A DNA stretch of 64,000 nt from Brevibacillus brevis (GTDB taxonomy: Bacteria > Bacillota > Bacilli > Brevibacillales > Brevibacillaceae): the NCBI RefSeq assembly GCF_900637055.1, contig NZ_LR134338.1:3110001-3174000 (forward strand). Reading direction: 5' to 3'. Under the pieces are notes generated by a model, which saw nothing but the letters and a program-made list of their open reading frames with translations, ran no database searches and had not been told where the DNA came from. The translations under genes were made by a program, and so were the position numbers. Positions 32,909 through 42,587 of the stretch are shown piece after piece. The first letter of the stretch is position 1. Every line of letters starts with the position of its first letter.

Positions 32909-35164
32909 TTACTTCAAGTATCTTCCCGTAATCGACTGCTCCGCATGGATGATTTGTCTAGGTGTGCCCTCGAAGACCACCTGACCGCCATTGCTTCCTC
33001 CGTCCGGTCCCATATCGATAATCCAATCTGCTTGGCTGATCACATCGAGGTTGTGTTCGATGACGATTACCGTATTGCCGGCATCCACGAGGCGGTTCAT
33101 AATCTCCAAAAGGTGACTGATATCTGACATGTGCAGGCCAGTTGTCGGCTCGTCCATCACATAGATACTGCCTTTCTTGTGCAGCTCGCTTGCCAGCTTG
33201 ATGCGCTGACATTCCCCGCCCGAGAGCGTGCTGAGTGGCTGGCCGAGTGTAATATAATTCAGCCCCACATCACTCATCGCCTGGAGCTTGCGCACAACCT
33301 CTTTTAACTCAAAAAATTCCAATGCCTGCTCTACAGTCATCTCCAGCACTTCTGCAATTGACTTGCCGTTCAGCTTGTACGCGAGCACCTCTTCCTTGAA
33401 CCGTTTACCACCGCAGACTTCGCACGGCAGCTTCACGCTTTCAAGGAATGCAAGGTCTGTATACACCACACCCAGCCCTTGGCAGTTCTCGCAAGCCCCC
33501 TTGGAATTGAAGCTGAACAAGCCTTGGTTGACCTTGTTCGCGGAAGCAAACGCCTTGCGCACATCATCCATAATCCCTGTGTAGGTCGCGGGATTCGAAC
33601 GTGTCGACACGCCTACCGCCGATTGATCGATGACAATTGCATCCGGATGCTTGCTAAGGAATACTTCGTTAATCAGCGTACTCTTGCCTGAACCGGCGAC
33701 ACCCGTAACTACTGTCAGCACTCCGGTTGGAATATCAACGCTCACGTTCCGCAGGTTGTGCAGTGTGGCATCCTCGATGGACAGCTTGCCGGACGGCTGC
33801 CGGGAATCTTGCTTCAGTTGGAGCGGCCGATTCATATGGGTGCCAGTCAGTGTCCCTGATTCCAGCAGGCCTTGGAAACTTCCTTCATACACGATGGTAC
33901 CGCCGTGGCTGCCGGCGTGCGGCCCGACGTCGACGATATGATCTGCCACCTTGATCACATCGGGATCATGCTCGACGACAATCACCGTATTGCCCTTGTC
34001 GCGAAGCTTTTGAAGCAATTCATTTAACCTGTGCACATCACGGGGGTGCAAGCCAACGCTGGGCTCATCGAAAATGTAAGTGACATCCACCAGACTGCCG
34101 CTCAGATGCTTCACCATCTTTACGCGCTGCGACTCGCCGCCGGACAATGTATCCGTCTCACGGTCCAGCGTCAAATAGTCAAGTCCGATATCCACCAGAT
34201 GTTGCAACCGCTCCGTAAGCGACTTGATCATCGGCGCGGCGACCGAATCGTCAATCTCCCGAATAACTCGGATAAGCTGACCGACCTCCATGGAGGACAT
34301 CTCCGCAATGTTGAGCCCATTGATCTTGCAGTTGAGCGCGGCTTGACTGAGTCTTGCCCCATGGCAGCTGGAGCAGGTACCCTCTGAGATGAATGGCGCA
34401 ACAGCTTTTTGGGTACGCTCAGACTTCGTCTTTACATCCTGCTTGATGTATTTGTTGGTGAACTTCTCAATGACGCCTTCCACTGTAATATTCGTTGCCT
34501 TCCCAGCGAAATCCATCTTCACTTTTCTCGCCTTGCCGTAGAGCAGTTGCTCCAGTTCTTCATTCGAATAATCGCTCAGCTTCTTGTCAGGGTCGAAGGA
34601 CCCCGACTGCACGACGATCGTCCAATCCCAACTGTCTACCTTATAGTCCGGCAGCATGATTGCCCCTTCATTCAACGACCTGGACATGTCCACTGCCTTG
34701 CTGATGTCGACACCTAATTTGCGACCGATTCCGTTACATTCGGGACACATACCTTGTGGATCGTTAAAAGAAAACATGTGCGCTTGTCCAACATAGGGCT
34801 TACCCACTCGGGAGAAGAGAAGACGGAGTATGGGAGAGATATCAGTAATCGTCCCCATTGTGGAATGGGAACCGCCGCCCAGCCGCTTCTGGTCCACGAT
34901 AACCGCCATGCTCAGGTTCTCGATCGCGTCTGTATCTGGCTGTGGATAGCGGGGCAGAAAATTGCGCACGAACATGCTGAAGTTCTCATTCAGCAATCGC
35001 GTGGATTCTGCGGCGATCGTATCGAAGACGATCGATGACTTGCCGGATCCAGATACACCGGTGAAGATCGTAATCTTCCGCTTGGGAATTCGCAAGGATA
35101 CGTTCTTGAGATTGTTTTCCCTCGCACCGGAGATTACGATATACTCCTGATTAGATTCGCTCAT
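32909..35164 (-). CDS. Short UvrA-like ABC ATPase (excinuclease paralogue)
   Basis: 751 residues from ATG 35164 (GGGAGG 9 nt upstream), against about 950 for UvrA. Two ABC modules: Walker A GVSGSGKSS (about 36-44) and GVAGSGKST; signatures LSGGESQRVKMV and LSGGECQRIKLA; Walker B YIFDEPSVGLHPRD and YVMDEPTTGLH. Zinc-type Cys pairs are CPECNGIG with CSSCHGARL, and CENCQGLG with CEVCGGKRF. The UvrB-binding and insertion domains of housekeeping UvrA appear to be missing, as in class II UvrA/DrrC proteins linked to resistance against DNA-binding drugs. The role is thus DNA repair accessory or drug resistance; the drug is unknown. Confidence 0.9.
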   Translation of the reverse strand: MSESNQEYIVISGARENNLKNVSLRIPKRKITIFTGVSGSGKSSIVFDTIAAESTRLLNENFSMFVRNFLPRYPQPDTDAIENLSMAVIVDQKRLGGGSHSTMGTITDISPILRLLFSRVGKPYVGQAHMFSFNDPQGMCPECNGIGRKLGVDISKAVDMSRSLNEGAIMLPDYKVDSWDWTIVVQSGSFDPDKKLSDYSNEELEQLLYGKARKVKMDFAGKATNITVEGVIEKFTNKYIKQDVKTKSERTQKAVAPFISEGTCSSCHGARLSQAALNCKINGLNIAEMSSMEVGQLIRVIREIDDSVAAPMIKSLTERLQHLVDIGLDYLTLDRETDTLSGGESQRVKMVKHLSGSLVDVTYIFDEPSVGLHPRDVHRLNELLQKLRDKGNTVIVVEHDPDVIKVADHIVDVGPHAGSHGGTIVYEGSFQGLLESGTLTGTHMNRPLQLKQDSRQPSGKLSIEDATLHNLRNVSVDIPTGVLTVVTGVAGSGKSTLINEVFLSKHPDAIVIDQSAVGVSTRSNPATYTGIMDDVRKAFASANKVNQGLFSFNSKGACENCQGLGVVYTDLAFLESVKLPCEVCGGKRFKEEVLAYKLNGKSIAEVLEMTVEQALEFFELKEVVRKLQAMSDVGLNYITLGQPLSTLSGGECQRIKLASELHKKGSIYVMDEPTTGLHMSDISHLLEIMNRLVDAGNTVIVIEHNLDVISQADWIIDMGPDGGSNGGQVVFEGTPRQIIHAEQSITGRYLK

Positions 35165-35248
35165 GCCAAACATCCTCCCAACTGTATTCATTTCTACTTA
35201 TATATTGTACCATTCAGAAGGAAGCTTTCGTACCGAATGCGGTTAGAA

Positions 35249-36517
35249 TTATCCTCTAAGCATCAATGCCGAGACAAGTTCACCTTGAAGCACTCCCTTT
35301 CCTCCAGGTGGAATCTTGATCAAGCAATCGGAATCTTTAATGGATACCGTAACACTTGATTGGTCAATCCCGACAGGCTTTACGAATACCTTGCCATCGA
35401 TTACATACGACTTTCCGCGAACATACCGAGGATACGCATTTACCTTTGTAAAATCTTCGCCTAGAAAAGCAGTAAAGTCCTGCAAGTAACGATTTTGAAT
35501 ACCCTGCATACCCAAGATCACGGGACGAACGAAGAGCTCAAAACCAACAAAGCACGCTCCCGGATTGCCTGACAAGGCAAACAAGAATTGATCATTCCAA
35601 ACCCCTGCAGACGTAGGGCTTCCCGGTCGCATCGCTACTTTGTTAAACAGGACCTTCCCTTCCCATTTTTCTAAAATATCTACGAGAATGTCGTAGTCGC
35701 CTACCGATACTCCACCTGATGTGATCACGAAATCCGCAACGGAAAATGCTTCCAGAATAAGATTTTGTGCCTGATCCGCTTCGTCTGGGATGGATCCCAT
35801 CAGTAACGGAATCCCTCCTGACTCCCGAATAAGTGCCGCCAGCATGTAAGAGTTACTGTTTCGAATTTTACCTGAGCAAAGCGGAGCATCTACAGGTAAA
35901 AGCTCTGAGCCTGTTGCAAAGATCGCGATGATTGGGCGCTTATAAACTTTGACGCGAGAGAAACCGAATGTAGCCAACAACGCAGTCTCACCAGCACGGA
36001 TTTCTGTCCCTTTTTGCAGGACACACTCGCCTTTTGTCATTTCGTGGCCAATCGGAGTCAGATTCTGCCCAGGGTGGACCTCTTTTTTTATCGAAATGTA
36101 TGTTTTGCCCTGCTCCTCAAAGTCGTCTGTCATTTCCAGCATGATGACTGCGTCTGCATTTTCAGGTACCATCGCTCCCGTCATGATTCGGGAGGCCGTT
36201 CTTTGCGATAATTCTTTTGTAGGAAGGGTCCCACAAGGAATATTGTCGATCACTTCCAAAAGAACAGGAGATTCAGGTGATGCCCCGCGAGTTGAACTGG
36301 ACATGATCGCAAAACCATCCATCCCGGAACGCCGGAAATGAGGCATGTTGTCTGGCGCAATGATATCCTCCGCCACCGTACGACTGTAGGCATTTTCCAA
36401 TGAGACTTCTTCTACACCAAGATGATTCAGATGTTGCTCCATTCTGCGCTGCGCTTCCACGACTTGAACCGCATTCCGATGAAATCGATTCACGCTTTCC
36501 ACTCTGTCCATGTCCAC
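35249..36517 (-). CDS. moeA: Molybdopterin molybdotransferase MoeA
   Basis: About 422 residues. It inserts molybdate into adenylylated molybdopterin, the last common step of molybdenum cofactor synthesis. Motifs: SRTVAEDIIAPDNMPHFRRSGMDGFA, ASRIMTGAMVPENADAVIMLE, IAIFATGSELLPVD, FVITSGGVSVGDYD and ALSGNPGACFVGFE. GTG 36517, right after the moaA stop and 7 nt behind GGAGGG, or ATG 36511 is the start; a longer frame to 36577 lies inside moaA. Last gene of the formate dehydrogenase operon. Confidence 0.95.
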   Translation of the reverse strand: MDMDRVESVNRFHRNAVQVVEAQRRMEQHLNHLGVEEVSLENAYSRTVAEDIIAPDNMPHFRRSGMDGFAIMSSSTRGASPESPVLLEVIDNIPCGTLPTKELSQRTASRIMTGAMVPENADAVIMLEMTDDFEEQGKTYISIKKEVHPGQNLTPIGHEMTKGECVLQKGTEIRAGETALLATFGFSRVKVYKRPIIAIFATGSELLPVDAPLCSGKIRNSNSYMLAALIRESGGIPLLMGSIPDEADQAQNLILEAFSVADFVITSGGVSVGDYDILVDILEKWEGKVLFNKVAMRPGSPTSAGVWNDQFLFALSGNPGACFVGFELFVRPVILGMQGIQNRYLQDFTAFLGEDFTKVNAYPRYVRGKSYVIDGKVFVKPVGIDQSSVTVSIKDSDCLIKIPPGGKGVLQGELVSALMLRG

Positions 36518-36521
36518 TACA

Positions 36522-37529
36522 CTACCCTCCAATTTGAGACATACGCCTAACGGTTGGTACATGCGTCTGACTCTCATCGACTAAAGCTTTGGCCATTTCG
36601 TGATTCAGTGGCTTGATACGCAATGCTCGGAAAAAGAGATCGCGTACCGCTTCATCATTTCCAATGCACTTACGAACGTTAAACTCATCCGACCAGTATA
36701 AGCATGGCTTTATGTTTCCATCCGCGGTCAAACGAAGCCGGTTACACGTTTCACAGAAATGATCGCTCACGGGATGAATAAGCCCAAAACTCCCCTTGGC
36801 CCCTTCTATCCGAAAAGTTTGTGCGGGTCCGTTGCCTCGCACATCATGACTCTCCGTCACTTTCCAGCCCAATTGATGACAACGATCCAATACGGCGGAC
36901 AACGGCAGATAGGATTGCTTCCACTTCATGTCGTTGTGGCCGATGGGCATGTACTCAATAAATCGCACTTGTAAATGACGATCGATCGTTAACTGAAGAA
37001 AATCTTCTATTTCGTCATCGTTGATCCCCTTCATAAGAACGACGTTCAACTTAATTGGATCGATCCCTACTTGTTGGCATGCAGCTATACTATCCAGAAC
37101 TCGATGGACATCACCACCGCGGGTAATCAACGAAAAACGATCCGCTTTCAATGTATCCAGACTGATATTCACACGGTTCAAGCCAGCTGCTTTTAATTTT
37201 TCGGCCTTTTTCGCCAAGAAAATACCATTAGTAGTTATAGCGATATCTTCGATTCCTGGAATTTCCGCTATCGCGAATACCAAATTTTCAATGCCTTTGC
37301 GAACCAATGGTTCTCCACCTGTCAGCCTTACTTTTTTGACCCCTATTTCGGCCAAAACCCTCACAACCTCGGTTATTTCTTGCAAGGACAGGATATTTTC
37401 ATCAGGTTCAAATTCCATTCCATCAGCAGGCATGCAGTAAACACATCGCAAGTTGCAACGATCCGTTACCGAAATGCGTAGATAGTCATGGACACGACCA
37501 AAAGCGTCCACCAATTCACTTGGAATCAC
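36522..37529 (-). CDS. moaA: GTP 3',8-cyclase MoaA
   Basis: 335-residue radical SAM enzyme, first step of molybdenum cofactor synthesis. N-terminal cluster motif TDRCNLRCVYC; C-terminal cluster FCETCNRLRLTADGNIKPC; the C-terminus ends in the conserved GG pair (MSQIGG). GTG 37529 lies 7 nt behind GGGGG and overlaps the fdhD stop by 14 bp. Only moaA and moeA of the pathway are in this operon; the other moa/mob genes must be elsewhere. Confidence 0.96.
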   Translation of the reverse strand: MIPSELVDAFGRVHDYLRISVTDRCNLRCVYCMPADGMEFEPDENILSLQEITEVVRVLAEIGVKKVRLTGGEPLVRKGIENLVFAIAEIPGIEDIAITTNGIFLAKKAEKLKAAGLNRVNISLDTLKADRFSLITRGGDVHRVLDSIAACQQVGIDPIKLNVVLMKGINDDEIEDFLQLTIDRHLQVRFIEYMPIGHNDMKWKQSYLPLSAVLDRCHQLGWKVTESHDVRGNGPAQTFRIEGAKGSFGLIHPVSDHFCETCNRLRLTADGNIKPCLYWSDEFNVRKCIGNDEAVRDLFFRALRIKPLNHEMAKALVDESQTHVPTVRRMSQIGG

Positions 37530-38340
37530 TGGACTTCCCCCTTTCTACCTCTGCAATTCGTTCGGGCCAGGTGTACACGTTAAACGTCTGATTTCGAATA
37601 AAACCAACCGTGGTAATACCAAGCTCCTGTGCCAGACGAAGAGCCAATTCAGTAGGAGCTGATTTTGATAAAACAACGCTACATCCTATCTTGGCTACTT
37701 TCAACAATACCTCGGAAGAAATGCGGCCACTAAAGACCATGATTTTATCTTCAATAGATACGGAATGCATCAAACAATATCCGTATAGTTTATCGAGTGC
37801 ATTATGTCGTCCTATATCCATTCTGGAGAGAACAATTCCGTTTTTATCGCACAAGGCAGCATTATGAACGCCACCCGTTTTTTGAAAGAGTTTTGCAGAG
37901 CGTTGCATCTCTTGCATGAATCGAAAACAATCAGTACTTGAGAGCAAGACTCCTTTGGCTTCAACCTTTTTCACTGTTCGCGCATCATTATAAAAGTAAA
38001 AACTTTGCCGACTTTTCCCACAACAGGAAGTAACGTATCTTTTCGAGTGAAACATCTGGTTGTATTTGTTCACTTTTTTTGCTTCCACATAGGCGTGTCC
38101 CGTTGTTTCGTCTATGAAGAGATCTGCTATGTCAGAATATGCGTTTATCACTCCTTCAGACGCCAGAAAACCAATGACGAGTTCTTCGATGTATTCCGGA
38201 CTGCAAACTAAAGTCGCAAACTCTTCCTGATTCAACATGATCGTAATGGGTGACTCTGTCACGATGGAATCTTCCACTTCTTTTAAAGTACCATTTTTAT
38301 AATGCAGGACATGTGATAAAACGCACACAGGTTGAATCAC
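37516..38340 (-). CDS. fdhD: Formate dehydrogenase sulfurtransferase/accessory protein FdhD
   Basis: 274 residues from GTG 38340 (AAGGGGG 8 nt upstream); a TTG at 38373 overlapping the DUF2294 stop is an alternative. FdhD passes sulfur from a cysteine desulfurase to the bis-MGD cofactor of formate dehydrogenase. Motifs: SPEYIEELVIGFLASEGVI, TSCCGKSRQ (the cysteine loop), TGGVHNAALCD, DIGRHNALDKLYG, SSEVLLKVAKIGCSVVLSKSAPTELA. Between DUF2294 and moaA genes in the operon. Confidence 0.94.
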   Translation of the reverse strand: MIQPVCVLSHVLHYKNGTLKEVEDSIVTESPITIMLNQEEFATLVCSPEYIEELVIGFLASEGVINAYSDIADLFIDETTGHAYVEAKKVNKYNQMFHSKRYVTSCCGKSRQSFYFYNDARTVKKVEAKGVLLSSTDCFRFMQEMQRSAKLFQKTGGVHNAALCDKNGIVLSRMDIGRHNALDKLYGYCLMHSVSIEDKIMVFSGRISSEVLLKVAKIGCSVVLSKSAPTELALRLAQELGITTVGFIRNQTFNVYTWPERIAEVERGKSSDSK

Positions 38341-38369
38341 GAACGTTTCCCCCTTCTCTCCTACACTGA

Positions 38370-38720
38370 TCAAGAAATCGGTCTATCTAAAACATAGACG
38401 GTCATGGCAATATCCTCTTCAATACTGATATCTGAAAAAATCCGCAAAACCTTTGCGTGGATGATATCCTCGAGTTTTGCTACTACCGCAGGGTCGTTGT
38501 AAATGTTCTTCACGAGCTTCGTGCGCGCATCGTGTACCATTCGTTTGCCTTCTTCAGACAAAATCATAAATTTTTCTACATTTGTCAGGTTTCCTTTCAT
38601 CTCACAGATCACCCATGGACCACAAAAACGTGTAACGATTTCTTTTGGACCGTTACCGACGTATTCTTTTCGTATCTCACGAACTAGCATGCTGAATTGA
38701 TGTTCCAGGTTTTTCGTCAT
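38370..38720 (-). CDS. DUF2294 domain protein
   Basis: 116 residues from ATG 38720, which overlaps the psiE-like stop (ATGA) and follows GGAGAAC. The pattern KEYVGNGPKEIVTRFCGPWVICEMKGNLTNVEKFM and ISIEEDIAMTVYVLDRP is that of the DUF2294 (Na-translocating-associated) family, small cytoplasmic proteins of unknown role. Its place inside a formate dehydrogenase operon suggests an accessory function there. Confidence 0.8.
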   Translation of the reverse strand: MTKNLEHQFSMLVREIRKEYVGNGPKEIVTRFCGPWVICEMKGNLTNVEKFMILSEEGKRMVHDARTKLVKNIYNDPAVVAKLEDIIHAKVLRIFSDISIEEDIAMTVYVLDRPIS

Positions 38721-39130
38721 TCGATGTTCTCCTTCCATTCCCCCCACTTGTTCTTGCGAGGAGCCAACAATAGGTAACAAATGACCAGAATAAGAATAAC
38801 TAGCGATAGAATCAGATTATTCAAAGCGTCATCACGATTGACGATAACAAAACGTATCGTGCCGGTAATGCCGATATAGATGAGGTAACGCAGCGGAAAG
38901 TGATACGCTTCCTTGAAATATTTGACGATCATAGAAACAAAAACAAAGTACAGAAAAAAGGCTAAGACTTCCTCCAAAATATCATGAACGTTAGTATTGC
39001 CAAGAATTGCAGCGGTCACAATGAAATACAGTTCACGTACAAGATAAAAGCTCAAGACCAGCCCCAGAATGATGAGTGAAATATTTAACATCCGTTGATA
39101 GAAGTGCACGATCGATGTCTCCTTCATCAT
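38717..39130 (-). CDS. PsiE-like membrane protein
   Basis: 137 residues with four membrane helices (about 12-32, 48-70, 82-100, 108-125). ILEEVLAFFLYFVFVSMIVKYF and PLRYLIYIGITGTIRFVIV match the PsiE family, phosphate-starvation-inducible membrane proteins of unknown function. It overlaps DUF1641 by 4 bp and DUF2294 by 4 bp, so translation is coupled. In this operon it may anchor or couple the soluble formate dehydrogenase to the membrane; that is speculative. Confidence 0.8.
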   Translation of the reverse strand: MMKETSIVHFYQRMLNISLIILGLVLSFYLVRELYFIVTAAILGNTNVHDILEEVLAFFLYFVFVSMIVKYFKEAYHFPLRYLIYIGITGTIRFVIVNRDDALNNLILSLVILILVICYLLLAPRKNKWGEWKENIE

Positions 39131-39606
39131 TCCTTTAGGCCCTCTCCTAATCCTTTCAGCAGGTTTATGCCAAAACCCATCGCCCGGTTGATGTCTGGAT
39201 CACGCAGAGCTTTCATCAAATCGATGACACCTACCTTTTTTCCAGAGCGAAGAGCGTCATCTGCCCTTTGTAGCCCCTTTGTAACACCGCCCATCAGCTT
39301 TTTTGTCATTTCAGGATCTAGCTCTGCAAGCCCACCTGCGGCAGCCATCGCATTGTTGATCATATTGGTGACAGGAGGACGCACCATTTGTCCTACGACA
39401 ATTTTGGCAATATCTTCTTTCGCTTCAACGGCCGCGTTAAGCGCTCCAAGAATTCCACTTTCATGGAGTTCCTGGAGCAGCTTGATCGTAGCCTGGATCC
39501 CTTCCGGATTTTTGGCGAGCGCATGTATGACACTTTCTACCGTTTGATCTTGTTTTTCTTTTTCGGTAAGAACAGGTTCTAGCACTTTTGAAATCGGTCT
39601 TGCCAT
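39127..39606 (-). CDS. DUF1641 protein (YrhD-like)
   Basis: 159 residues, helix-rich, no membrane segment. The pattern ESVIHALAKNPEGIQATIKLLQELHESGIL and a following VKALRDPDINRAMGFG-like block mark DUF1641. In Bacillus subtilis the homologue YrhD lies next to the formate dehydrogenase YrhE, and DUF1641 proteins have been proposed as subunits of such enzymes. The start overlaps the fdhA stop (TAATG), which supports stoichiometric expression with FdhA. Confidence 0.88.
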   Translation of the reverse strand: MARPISKVLEPVLTEKEKQDQTVESVIHALAKNPEGIQATIKLLQELHESGILGALNAAVEAKEDIAKIVVGQMVRPPVTNMINNAMAAAGGLAELDPEMTKKLMGGVTKGLQRADDALRSGKKVGVIDLMKALRDPDINRAMGFGINLLKGLGEGLKE

Positions 39607-42557
39607 TATTTTTTACCTCCCACAATGTTTACATCTGCAATCGGTTCATAATCGTCTCTGGCCCATTTGCGCTCTACTTGGACACCCATCTGAGGGTTTC
39701 GCTTCGCGTAGCGGGGATTGTACATGGGCAGTGGGATCATTCCTTTTTCTTTGAGAAACTCCATACGTACCTTTGTTTGCTTGTAGGCAGGGGTTTGCGT
39801 TCGAACGTCCCCAACGCTGCCGGTCAAAAGGTTAATGGCATTTTCATGGCTAATGGAGTGCATGGGTACATACAGCTCTTTACCGCTTACTCGATCTGTC
39901 ACGAGAACACGAAGCTTAATGGCACCGTATGGAGAGACGAGACGAACCAATGAACCGTCTTTTAGCCCCCGCTCGCTGGCAAGCTCAGGCGAAACTTCTA
40001 CAAATACTTCCGGTAGTTTATATTGGATGCCTTTTGATTTATTCGTCATGTTTCCTTCATGGAAATGTTCCAGTAGTCGTCCGTTGTTTAAGGTAAGATC
40101 AAATTCCGATGAATACTCGATAGGCGGAACATATTCAACGAGCGAAAGTCTTGCTTTTCCGTCAGGGAAGTTGAATTGTTCTTTGTATAGAAGCGGCTCG
40201 TCGGTACCATCCTGTTGCACTGGCCAAAGCAAGCTGTTCCATCCTTCTATACGATCGTACGAAACTCCAGCATAAATCGGTGCCAGACTCGCAATTTCGT
40301 CCATGATTTCACGAGGGTGTTGGTAATTCCAGTTTGCACCCATACGTTGTGCAATCAGTTGGATGATCGACCAGTCCGGTTTTGAATCTCCCAGTGGTTC
40401 CATTACTTGATACAACCGCTGGATACGTCTTTCCGTATTCACAAAGGTACCCTCTTTTTCCAGGGATGGAGACGCAGGTAAAACGACATCGGCAAATTGA
40501 GCCGTTTTGGTCAGGAATACGTCCTGTACGACAAAGAATTCAAGCTTGCTGAGGGTATCATGCACGTGGTTGGCGTTGGAATCGACCCAAGCCATGTCTT
40601 CACCCATCAGGTACATCGCTTTCAGCTCACCTTTCTCCACCGCTTCCAGCATTTCGATATTCGTTAGGCCTGGTTTGTTCGAGATCGTTACGCCATACGC
40701 CTTTTCAAATTTGGCTCTCGCCTGATCGTCCGTAATAGGCTGATACCCTGGAAGCCACGTAGGGAGTGTCCCCATGTCGCAAGCTCCCTGTACGTTGTTG
40801 TGCCCACGCAATGGATAGGCTCCTGCTCCCGGTCGGCCGTAGTTTCCTGTTACCAGCAAGAGATTAGAGATAGCGGCTGACGTATGCGAACCGGCGATAT
40901 TCTGAGTCACACCCATTCCCCACAAAATGCAAGTACCATCTGCTTCGCGAATCATTCTGGCTGTTTGAATCAACTGTTCTTTTGTCAGCCCGGTTACTTC
41001 CACAGCATAATCCAGCGTGTATTTTTCGAGCATTTTCCGATAATCGTCAAAATCGTTTACCCGATTTTGGAGAAAGGGTTCGTCATGCCAGCCTTGATCG
41101 ATGATGTACTTTGCGACTGCCGTCAGCCAGACAAAATCGGTCCCTTGTTTTGGATGCAAGAAAAGATCGGAACGTTCGGCCATTTCATGCTTGCGCAGAT
41201 CAGAGACAATCAGTTTTTGACCGTATAATTTCTTTGCCCGTTTCACGCGGGTTGCCAAAACGGGATGGCCCTCTGTTGGATTCGCCCCGACGATGATGAC
41301 CAGTCCGGCACTTGCAATATCTTGAATTGTACCGGAGTCCCCACCGTGTCCTACCGTTGCCAGTAATCCGTCAGTGGCAGGTGACTGGCAGTACCTGGAG
41401 CAGTTGTCGATATTGTTAGATTCAAATACCTGCCGCGCCAGTTTTTGCATGAGATAGGCATCTTCGTTGGTTGTTTTGGATGAGCTTACAAATCCAAGCG
41501 CGTTGCCTCCGTAGTTTTGCTTGATGTTACCCATTCGCTCGGCAATCAGTGATAGTGCCTCATCCCACGTAGCCGGAACAAATGCGTCTCCTTTTCGAAT
41601 CAAAGGTGTGGTCAAGCGTTGATCACTGTTAACAAAATCCCAACCGAACTTCCCTTTCACACAAGTAGAGACACTGTTGACTGGAGAGTCTTCCGTTGGT
41701 TCCACTTTCAGAATGTGGCGTCCTTTGGTCCATACCTCAAATGAACAGCCTACCCCGCAGAACGTACATACGGTTTTTGTTTTCTTGGTCCGTGTTTCCC
41801 GCATGGCCGCCTCCACTTCAGAGATAGCAAAAATGCTGCTGTAACCGGGCTCGACTTCTTTAATGAGATCGATCATCGGATTCAACAGGTCTTTTTTAAT
41901 CCCTGACAGAAAGCCAGCTTCACCGAGCATGGATTTCTCCATCAGCGCATTGCACGGACAGACTGTCACACACTGACCGCAAGACACACAAGATGATTCA
42001 TTAATCGATTTATTGTCGTCCCAGATCACTCTTGGAATCTCTCGTTCCCAATCGATGGTGAGCGTTTCATTTACCTGCAAATCCTGACAAACCTCCGTGC
42101 AACGTCCACAGAGAATGCATTGATCGGGATCATAACGATAAAAGGGATGGGACATATCCACCTCTTCCTTTTTTTCTCGGAACGGGCGTGTTTGGTGGTC
42201 AATTTCCAGCAGTTCTGCCGTATTGTGAACCCGACAATTTCCGTTGTTGTTGTCGCAGACGGTACAATACAGCATGTGGTTTTCCAAGATCCGGTCCATT
42301 GCTTCTGCCTGTGCGCCTTTTGCCCGTTCAGAGGATGTAAGGATGTGCATACCTTCCTCGATAGGGGTCGAGCACGCTCGCATCATTTTCCCGTCAATCT
42401 CACACATGCACGTATCACACGTTTGAATAGGTCCTAAAATGGGTGAATAGCAGATGTGAGGATGCTCTATTCCCTGTTGCAGCAAATAATCCAGGATACG
42501 GGTTCCTTCCTCCGCTTCATGCTTCACTCCATTTAGTTCAAAGCTAATTTTTTTCAT
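39606..42557 (-). CDS. fdhA: Formate dehydrogenase alpha subunit, fused ferredoxin/NuoG-type N-terminus
   Basis: 983 residues from ATG 42557 (GGAGG 11 nt upstream). Order: [2Fe-2S] domain (CDTCMCEIDGKMMRACSTP), a His-Cys NuoG-type segment (LYCTVCDNNNGNCRVHN), two [4Fe-4S] clusters (CILCGRCTEVC and CVSCGQCVTVCPC), then the molybdopterin region starting with CTFCGVGCSFEV. The molybdenum ligand is Cys in SRYCQSPATDG, not selenocysteine. C-terminal dinucleotide-binding domain (LNNGRLLEHFHEGNMT). It oxidises formate and passes electrons along the clusters to an unknown partner. First gene of the operon; an attenuator-like leader lies upstream. Confidence 0.94.
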   Translation of the reverse strand: MKKISFELNGVKHEAEEGTRILDYLLQQGIEHPHICYSPILGPIQTCDTCMCEIDGKMMRACSTPIEEGMHILTSSERAKGAQAEAMDRILENHMLYCTVCDNNNGNCRVHNTAELLEIDHQTRPFREKKEEVDMSHPFYRYDPDQCILCGRCTEVCQDLQVNETLTIDWEREIPRVIWDDNKSINESSCVSCGQCVTVCPCNALMEKSMLGEAGFLSGIKKDLLNPMIDLIKEVEPGYSSIFAISEVEAAMRETRTKKTKTVCTFCGVGCSFEVWTKGRHILKVEPTEDSPVNSVSTCVKGKFGWDFVNSDQRLTTPLIRKGDAFVPATWDEALSLIAERMGNIKQNYGGNALGFVSSSKTTNEDAYLMQKLARQVFESNNIDNCSRYCQSPATDGLLATVGHGGDSGTIQDIASAGLVIIVGANPTEGHPVLATRVKRAKKLYGQKLIVSDLRKHEMAERSDLFLHPKQGTDFVWLTAVAKYIIDQGWHDEPFLQNRVNDFDDYRKMLEKYTLDYAVEVTGLTKEQLIQTARMIREADGTCILWGMGVTQNIAGSHTSAAISNLLLVTGNYGRPGAGAYPLRGHNNVQGACDMGTLPTWLPGYQPITDDQARAKFEKAYGVTISNKPGLTNIEMLEAVEKGELKAMYLMGEDMAWVDSNANHVHDTLSKLEFFVVQDVFLTKTAQFADVVLPASPSLEKEGTFVNTERRIQRLYQVMEPLGDSKPDWSIIQLIAQRMGANWNYQHPREIMDEIASLAPIYAGVSYDRIEGWNSLLWPVQQDGTDEPLLYKEQFNFPDGKARLSLVEYVPPIEYSSEFDLTLNNGRLLEHFHEGNMTNKSKGIQYKLPEVFVEVSPELASERGLKDGSLVRLVSPYGAIKLRVLVTDRVSGKELYVPMHSISHENAINLLTGSVGDVRTQTPAYKQTKVRMEFLKEKGMIPLPMYNPRYAKRNPQMGVQVERKWARDDYEPIADVNIVGGKK

Positions 42558-42587
42558 CTTCTCTAAAACCTCCAAGAAAATAATAAA

